The notes beneath the pieces are model-generated. The model was not told where the DNA came from and searched no databases. It saw nothing but the letters and a program-made list of their open reading frames with translations. A DNA stretch of 64,000 nucleotides from positions 7,316,001-7,380,000 of the forward strand of contig CP085827.1 in assembly GCA_020809705.1 (NCBI GenBank), given 5' to 3'. Source of the DNA: Calonectria ilicicola. Taxonomy: Eukaryota; Ascomycota; Sordariomycetes; Hypocreales; Nectriaceae. This document shows, piece by piece, positions 58,669-64,000 of this stretch. Each line of letters starts with the position of its first letter. The stretch's first letter is position 1. A program made the translations under genes and the position numbers.

Positions 58669-59655
58669 TTACTGACAGCAGTCACCAATCCACTTCTTAC
58701 CGACGGGGCAAGCGCAGGTCTTAGAGTTGGGGAAGTAGACCATAGTCTTCTTGGTGCAGAGGCAAGCGTTGTAGCGGCCGTTCCAGGCGGCCTGGCTACC
58801 ACAGTCGTGGATGCACTTGCCAGAGTAGTCGCGGGTCATGCCAGAGGCGCACTTGGCAACACAAGCACCCTTCATCAGTTCCTTGCCAACAGGGCACACA
58901 CACTTGCCGGAGTAGTCACGGATCAATCCAGAGGCGCACTTGGCAACACAAGCACCCTTCATAAGTTCCTTGCCAGAGGGGCAGACGCACTTGCCAGAGT
59001 AATCGCGAGTCATTCCAGAAGCACACTTAGCAACGCAGGCACCCTTCACAAGTTCCTTGCCGACAGGACACACACACTTGCCGGAGTAGTCACGGATCAA
59101 TCCAGAAGCGCACTTATCAATGCAAGCACCCTTCATGAGCTCCTTGCCAGAGGGACAAACGCACTTGCCGCTGTAGTCGCGGATCATGCTAGAGGCGCAT
59201 TTGGCAACACAAGCGCCCTTCATAAGCTCCTTTCCGCTGGGGCAAACGCACTTTCCAGAGTAATCACGGATCAATCCGGAAGAGCACTTGTCAACGCAAG
59301 CACCCTTCATCAGCTCCTTTCCGGTCGGGCAGACACACTTGCCCGAATAGTCACGGAGCATGCCGGAGGTACACTTGTCGACACAGGCGCCCTTCATGAG
59401 CTCCTTGCCAGAGGGACAGGCGCATTTGCCGTCGGAGTTGCGGATCATGTAGCCAGCGCATTTAGCAACACATGCGCCGTTGTACACCTCCTTGCCGGAT
59501 GGGCAGACGCAGGAAGTATGGGCGGTGTTGATGACATAACCCTTGGAAGAGTCACAACTGGGGACATTGCCGTAGTTTCGGATCTCAACCTGTGCATTGG
59601 CAGCGACAAAGCCCACCGCCATAAGGGCGTGGATAGAGAAGTACTTGAGAAGCAT
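58669..59655 (-). CDS. Secreted protein of eight 29-residue cysteine repeats
   Basis: Single exon, 328 residues. A signal peptide (about 1-21, ending AANA) is followed by a short region with a Cys pair, eight tandem 29-residue units (residues 49-280), and a 48-residue Cys-rich cap ending GDCCQ. Each unit has four cysteines in C-x-C-x10-C-x3-C spacing with consensus CVCPSGKELMKGACV then KCASGLIRDYSGK. Lys and Gly are frequent, giving a basic, disulfide-rich rod. The spacing recalls EGF-like or trypsin-inhibitor-like Cys modules, but it is not a clear match to either. No enzyme motif or GPI signal is seen. Secreted repeat-cysteine proteins of fungi are often wall-associated or host-facing; this is inference from layout. 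A TATA-like CTATATTAG lies about 130 bases upstream. Confidence 0.85.
   Translation of the reverse strand: MLLKYFSIHALMAVGFVAANAQVEIRNYGNVPSCDSSKGYVINTAHTSCVCPSGKEVYNGACVAKCAGYMIRNSDGKCACPSGKELMKGACVDKCTSGMLRDYSGKCVCPTGKELMKGACVDKCSSGLIRDYSGKCVCPSGKELMKGACVAKCASSMIRDYSGKCVCPSGKELMKGACIDKCASGLIRDYSGKCVCPVGKELVKGACVAKCASGMTRDYSGKCVCPSGKELMKGACVAKCASGLIRDYSGKCVCPVGKELMKGACVAKCASGMTRDYSGKCIHDCGSQAAWNGRYNACLCTKKTMVYFPNSKTCACPVGKKWIGDCCQ
58816..59511 (-). repeat. Eight 87-base in-frame tandem repeats
   Basis: Exactly eight units of 87 bases encode the 29-residue modules. The first unit is the most divergent (EVYNG, RNSDGK). Units 5-6 and 7-8 share the same alternation (PSGK...LIRD then PVGK...MTRD), so the array probably grew partly by copying two-unit blocks of 174 bases. 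Confidence 0.9.
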
Positions 59656-62600
59656 GATGGCGGCGTGTTCTTGAGGTGAATGAAGGAATGGGCAATTGAG
59701 AACCCAAAAGAGGGGATTTATTAAAGGTGTTGAGTGTGAGAGATGTAGGTCTGACGGAAACGAACATGGAGGGACGGAGGAGCTCTAATATAGGAAAACA
59801 GGAGAGTGTTGGTTTGGTTGACCGAACAGATGAATGAGTCCTACGATAACAAAAAGCAGCCTAACTCAAAGCCACGGTGATTTAGGCCGTTTAGCTACAG
59901 GGAAGATTATTCAGGTGGCTGAAGCGAATGGAGAAAGAGGCTATTAAGAAACGCCATAGCTTGAGCTTATACGAAGTGGCGTCCAAGTCAGCAGAGCAGT
60001 AAGGATAGTCCTGTAGTCTGTTCACTGCAGCAACACAAGACTGAATATGGTGCAAGGAAGGGTACAAGCGATGATTATTTCTTTATTTCTTTATTTCTTT
60101 ATTTCTTTATTTCTTTATTTATGTCTGTATTAATTTTTCCACCGTGCTTGGTTTTAGCATGGACCTGCTTCTCACGGATGGAAAGTATGCAACGCCGATC
60201 TGAGCTGTCATGTCAATCAATGCACAGCGCTCATAAACACCCATTTGGCGGTCTGTCCAACGTGCAGCACCGACATCCGAGCTGAGTTGCCACAGCCATG
60301 GTAATGTCCACAATGTAAGGGTGAGGAGTAGTCAGGGGGAGAGCTGAGCGAGGGCCCGGTCGGCAGTTCAGCCACCTTGGAGCGACGACCCGTTATTGGA
60401 CGTGGGGAGAAAACTGTGGTAATTAGGCTTGAGGCCCCTAGCTAGCATGGCCAGCGAAGCTGACAGCTGACCATCCCCCCACCCCCGCATTTGTTGACAG
60501 CCTTGAGGTTGGGCTGTTGGTTGACCAACCTGTACGCTTGCGTGCCCGCTTGCTCAATTTTCTTGTAAGATACCGGGTAGGCATCAAGAGTCCCAAAGAG
60601 AGAGCGCCTGACGACCTCGATTTGTTGGAGTATTGATTCGGGACACAATAATGCTGAAGGGATCCAACACAGTTCCATCAAAATGAGGGGGGAAAAAAAG
60701 CGGTCCTAACAATACAATTCGCGATCTATCACTTTTACTGTGGTTGTAGTTCAAATGTGAATTTTGCTGCTTTGATGCGGCGTGTATTCGTATCGACCCA
60801 TTGGTAGTTTAGCCGAGTGCATCGACCTTGAAGCCCCCTGAACAGAAAATAGGGATCTCAAATCCCGTCATGCCTCAATTTCAGGATTCATCTTTTCAAA
60901 GAAATACTTACGATGGATTGGTTCAAGTCGTGCTCTTTCCATAGTGAAGCTAATGCACACTGTGATACATTGGTCGTTATCGATATTTTGGGAGATGGTT
61001 GGATTCTGATCAACATTTTCGAGGTTATGCACAAAGTGTGCATGTACATAAAAATATGTATATTCGTATGTTTCTCTGTGACTTTGACTGCTTCCGTCTC
61101 TACTTACGCCCGCTCATCTTCCCATCTCGATCTCGGCCCAACCCACTTTGTAGCGATACGGACTGACTGAGTGTGCCTACTTCTCAGCATGTTTGGTAGT
61201 TACCTGAGACTGGGGCTGATGACGCAGCGAGTAGCGCCGGCTCTGGGACACAGAAGCGGCAAAAGGTTGCGTTGACATTCACATGATGCACTGGTAGGAC
61301 TGTCAGACTACTCTCTTACTGTCCATTAATAAGGTAGGACTTTATAATTCCGGGTCTGTCTGAAATTTTATCATTGCTTTCCGGCATTAGAAAATCCGAG
61401 GTAAAGATCATCAAATTGAGTTGCTGTGTTTCAAAACACGATGACCCCACACACAGATCATAATTTTATGCTTCATCTTGATTTGAGTTTATTATTACCT
61501 ACATTCATCCCAAAACCACACCCTCATCTGAAATGACTAGCAGAAAACCCATTAAAGGGCGTATTTTCATCTCAAGGGATCTCATCGAAAATAATGAGAG
61601 GAACGTACTGATTTTAAAGGGAACGTTCTCTCTGGTCAATGTCGACGTTGGGCCCGCTCTTCCTATCACTAGTGTGCTTGGCAATAGCGAAAGTCTCCAA
61701 CCAGAAAGGTTGAGGACATCACGTTGCCCAGGGTTTTGAGATCAATAAATGGTCTTATAATGCGCCAAGCAATTCATGAAATTTGATCTCGGGACGGGTT
61801 TACGTACTCCCCGATCGGTGTACTGTCCCGCCCGTAGCGCATACATGTCAATTGAACGGGGTTGGAAACCCGGGTTTCTTCATGACATGACGATTTCATA
61901 TTTGAAGTTGTGAATTTTTCAATAGTAGCCGATAGGAATAAACAGAATTGGTAGGGGGAGAATAAAACGGGGAAAGGAAAAAGAGCTTTGTGGGCTCCTT
62001 GGCAGCACCGCGCCTTATTGATTGTATGTAAATCAGTGGTGCGATCAACGTAAGCCGGCTGTTGACAATTTGAAACAATGCGTGCCGGGAGATGATTATT
62101 CTTGGTTGCATTTTTTACCACCTGTATACGAACACTGGAGAGATTCACAAGGCTGTCTCTGCCCTGGCTGAGCTGAATACAGGGTTGCGTGCCCACAAAG
62201 CCACACACAGGGTCCACAAGCTGATGTGCGTGAAGCATGGGAAACCATCCCCTGTCCACTGGGTTTTTGAGCAATGGAGAACATTTATGGAAAGATTTCC
62301 CGGATTCTGTCATTATTTTTTTTTCTCGCGCCCTATGGTGGTCACACGACCTTTTTCCTTTTTAGGATGTTTGGTCTAGTCAGTGGATGCATTTTTATGG
62401 AATAGAGCCACAATATTACGGGGGGCAAGGGCCCTGATACAACTTAAATAAACAAGCTTCGAGACTGGGCGCAAGGGGGGAATTAAACTCTAAAAGCTAA
62501 AATGGCCCAAGGCAGACATTTTTGGGGTCGCCAATGTTGTTTATTTAGCGCTGGGAGATATGGGAGTTCTGAGGCTTCTATTTGATTGTGGCATGAGGAG

Positions 62601-63140
62601 AGACGCAAAAGCGGGCGGTTGTAGTATGTGTTGATAACTGCACATCATCTACGTCGTGTATAAACACTTGATGGCCACCAAGCTAATAAAAAAATCCGAC
62701 ACCTTTCCAGAACGACTCCGTCAAAGAACAGCCGACAATAAAGGGATGGCCTCCCTTGTTGGTTTTGTATGACGCCTGCCAAGATAGCTTCGCCTCAAAG
62801 TCCCCACGGTCTGACAAGAGCGTCGAGCTTCTAGTGTCAGGTTCTAGCGCCATAGACCCTATTGAGTCCCCACAGCTCTAATTTCTTCCCGGCTATACCG
62901 AGTGAATTTTTACCTTCATAGCCCCTACAACCCTTGCAAAGCCCACTCCTCTCCGCCACAGTAAGATTAGCGGAGGGGAAGAGCACCAGTGTCTCCACGG
63001 ACAGAAGGCGTAGTGACATGCCGATGCACTATGCCAAGCCCAAACACTGACGACAAAACAATGGATTTTCGAGATGAAATAGTGTTTGAAGTGATCTGCA
63101 AAGTATCGTTTGTAAAACGAATTCGTGTTTACGCTCCGCG
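59656..63140. other. 3.5-kb intergenic region with low-complexity sequence
   Basis: No gene is confidently supported. It holds the promoter of the cysteine-repeat gene at its left end and that of the GPI-type gene at its right end. A frame on the minus strand at 60442-60681 and a plus-strand frame at 61533-61739 have somewhat protein-like composition but no motif or splice partner. The region is AT-richer than the left half of the window. Confidence 0.5.
60077..60120. repeat. (ATTTCTTT)n tandem repeat
   Basis: About five and a half perfect copies of the 8-base unit ATTTCTTT. It is a minisatellite-type low-complexity tract with no other feature. Confidence 0.92.
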
Positions 63141-63148
63141 TATATAAG
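63141..63148 (+). promoter_or_regulatory. TATA box of the GPI-type gene
   Basis: TATATAAG sits in a GC-rich setting 129 bases before the start codon. With a typical 30-base spacing, transcription would start near 63175, giving a leader of about 100 bases that is rich in C, T and A. Confidence 0.7.
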
Positions 63149-63276
63149 CGAGGGACAGTCCCGCATTTTTGATCAATTCCATCTTCATCAATCAAGACAT
63201 TCACTCACTTCATCGCAACTTCGTTTATCTCACTCCAACTCTCTCTTTTACATTTACTTTTTAACCGATCTTCATA

Positions 63277-63992
63277 ATGTACACCAACAAGGTCGCTCTG
63301 GCCCTCGCGCCCCTTTTCCTTCTCGCTCGTGCCGACATGCAGCTCGACTCAGAGGATGTTCCCTCAGCCTGCACCTCCATTTGCGCCCCCATTGTCGAGT
63401 TGACTCGCTTGTGCGAGGTCGACCTAGCAGGAGACAACAACGACCGTACCGAAGACCAATTGGAGGCCCAGTGCGTCTGCACCAACGACAGCTTCTCCGT
63501 TAGCAGCATTGCCTCTACCTGTGCCGCCTGCATCTACGCCAACCAAAATAGCTCCAGTGACGATGATTCCACTCAGGGTAGGTCAAATAGAAGTATAGAT
63601 ACACTATAAGCTTTGTGCTGACAAGATTATAAGATATCAACGATATCCTGTACACCTGTGGTTGGTCTAGGGGAAGCTGGAGCACCGCTTCGGCTACCCA
63701 GGCCAGTGGCATCACTGTCCAAGCCACTGCCCCCACTGCAAGCTCTCAGCTGACTACCACCATCGTTCCCGGTGCCACCAATACTAACAGTGCTGCTTCA
63801 ACTGGTACTAAGGCTTCTTCGGCCTCGGGTTCTCAGTCTGCCACTTCTACCAACAATGTCATCACCAGCACTAGCACCACCACCAGCTCATCCGACGACG
63901 ATAACTCCGACGATGATAATGCTGCCTCTGCTCTTGCTCCTATGGGTATTGCTGGTGCTGCCGTTGCCTTCGCGGCTCTCCTGCTTGTTTAA
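63277..63992 (+). CDS. GPI-anchored-type cysteine-rich cell-wall protein
   Basis: Exons 63277-63577 and 63634-63992 (56-base intron GTAGGT...TAAG) give 219 residues; the stop is 8 bases from the window edge. A signal peptide (about 1-19, LALAPLFLLARA) precedes an eight-cysteine domain: CTSIC, RLC, QCVC, STCAAC and, after splicing, YTCGW. The spacing resembles small fungal wall Cys domains but is not a canonical CFEM. A long Ser/Thr-rich region follows, then an acidic DDD/SDDDN run. The end is ALAPMGIAGAAVAFAALLLV, a hydrophobic tail typical of GPI attachment. It probably sits in the outer wall or plasma membrane. A strong TATA box suggests high, regulated expression. Confidence 0.88.
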
Positions 63993-64000
63993 GTGCACAC

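Noticed and set aside
58807..59679. 290-codon plus-strand frame opposite the cysteine-repeat gene
   Set aside because: Its repeats (ALARVV, NTSTLH) mirror the minus-strand 87-base units; the minus-strand reading has a signal peptide and regular cysteines.
60442..60681. 79-codon minus-strand frame with protein-like end (YPVSYKKIEQAGTQAYRL)
   Set aside because: No splice partner, no recognisable family and a low-complexity end; too weak to call a gene.
61774..62313. 179-codon minus-strand frame
   Set aside because: Composition is irregular with no domain, signal or membrane pattern, and no homologue comes to mind.

Overview
The window is nuclear DNA of a filamentous ascomycete (Pezizomycotina, most likely Sordariomycetes/Hypocreales). 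The evidence is short introns of about 44-90 bp with GTANGT-type donors, CTNAC branch sites and YAG acceptors, fungal Zn2Cys6 regulators, and fungus-specific families. No tRNA, rRNA, CRISPR array or intact transposon was recognised. All gene models were spliced by eye; every model given keeps frame and reaches its stop.

Left part (1-24.7 kb): a PAP2/AUR1-like membrane protein; a 1545-residue EDC4/Ge-1-type decapping scaffold; a 145-residue membrane protein; a 1155-residue acidic single-pass membrane protein of the family often labelled 'pathway-specific nitrogen regulator'; an AT-rich block with a probable chromodomain-bearing retroelement relic; a mitochondrial lipoate-protein ligase; a 979-residue protein of unknown function carrying TQT motifs; and a cysteine-rich single-pass cell-surface protein.

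Middle part (24.7-52 kb): two Zn2Cys6 transcription factors with long pyrimidine-rich leaders, a 5'-truncated and repeatedly frame-broken chorismate synthase copy, a gene-poor stretch of about 9.3 kb with a Z-DNA-type tract, and a large SNF1-activating-type (Ssp1/Sak1/CaMKK-like) protein kinase.

Right part (52-64 kb): AT-richer and more accessory. It holds a short-chain dehydrogenase and a divergent fructosyl-amino-acid-oxidase-like flavoenzyme, a 71-residue acidic orphan, a secreted protein made of eight 29-residue cysteine repeats, and a GPI-anchored-type cell-wall protein at the edge.

The genes do not form an obvious biosynthetic cluster. Most are housekeeping or regulatory genes, each with its own promoter. 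The parts most worth following are the chorismate synthase relic, the TQT-motif protein with its stop-free, multiple-of-three introns, the 29-residue repeat protein, and the short upstream ORFs in front of one transcription factor and the kinase.
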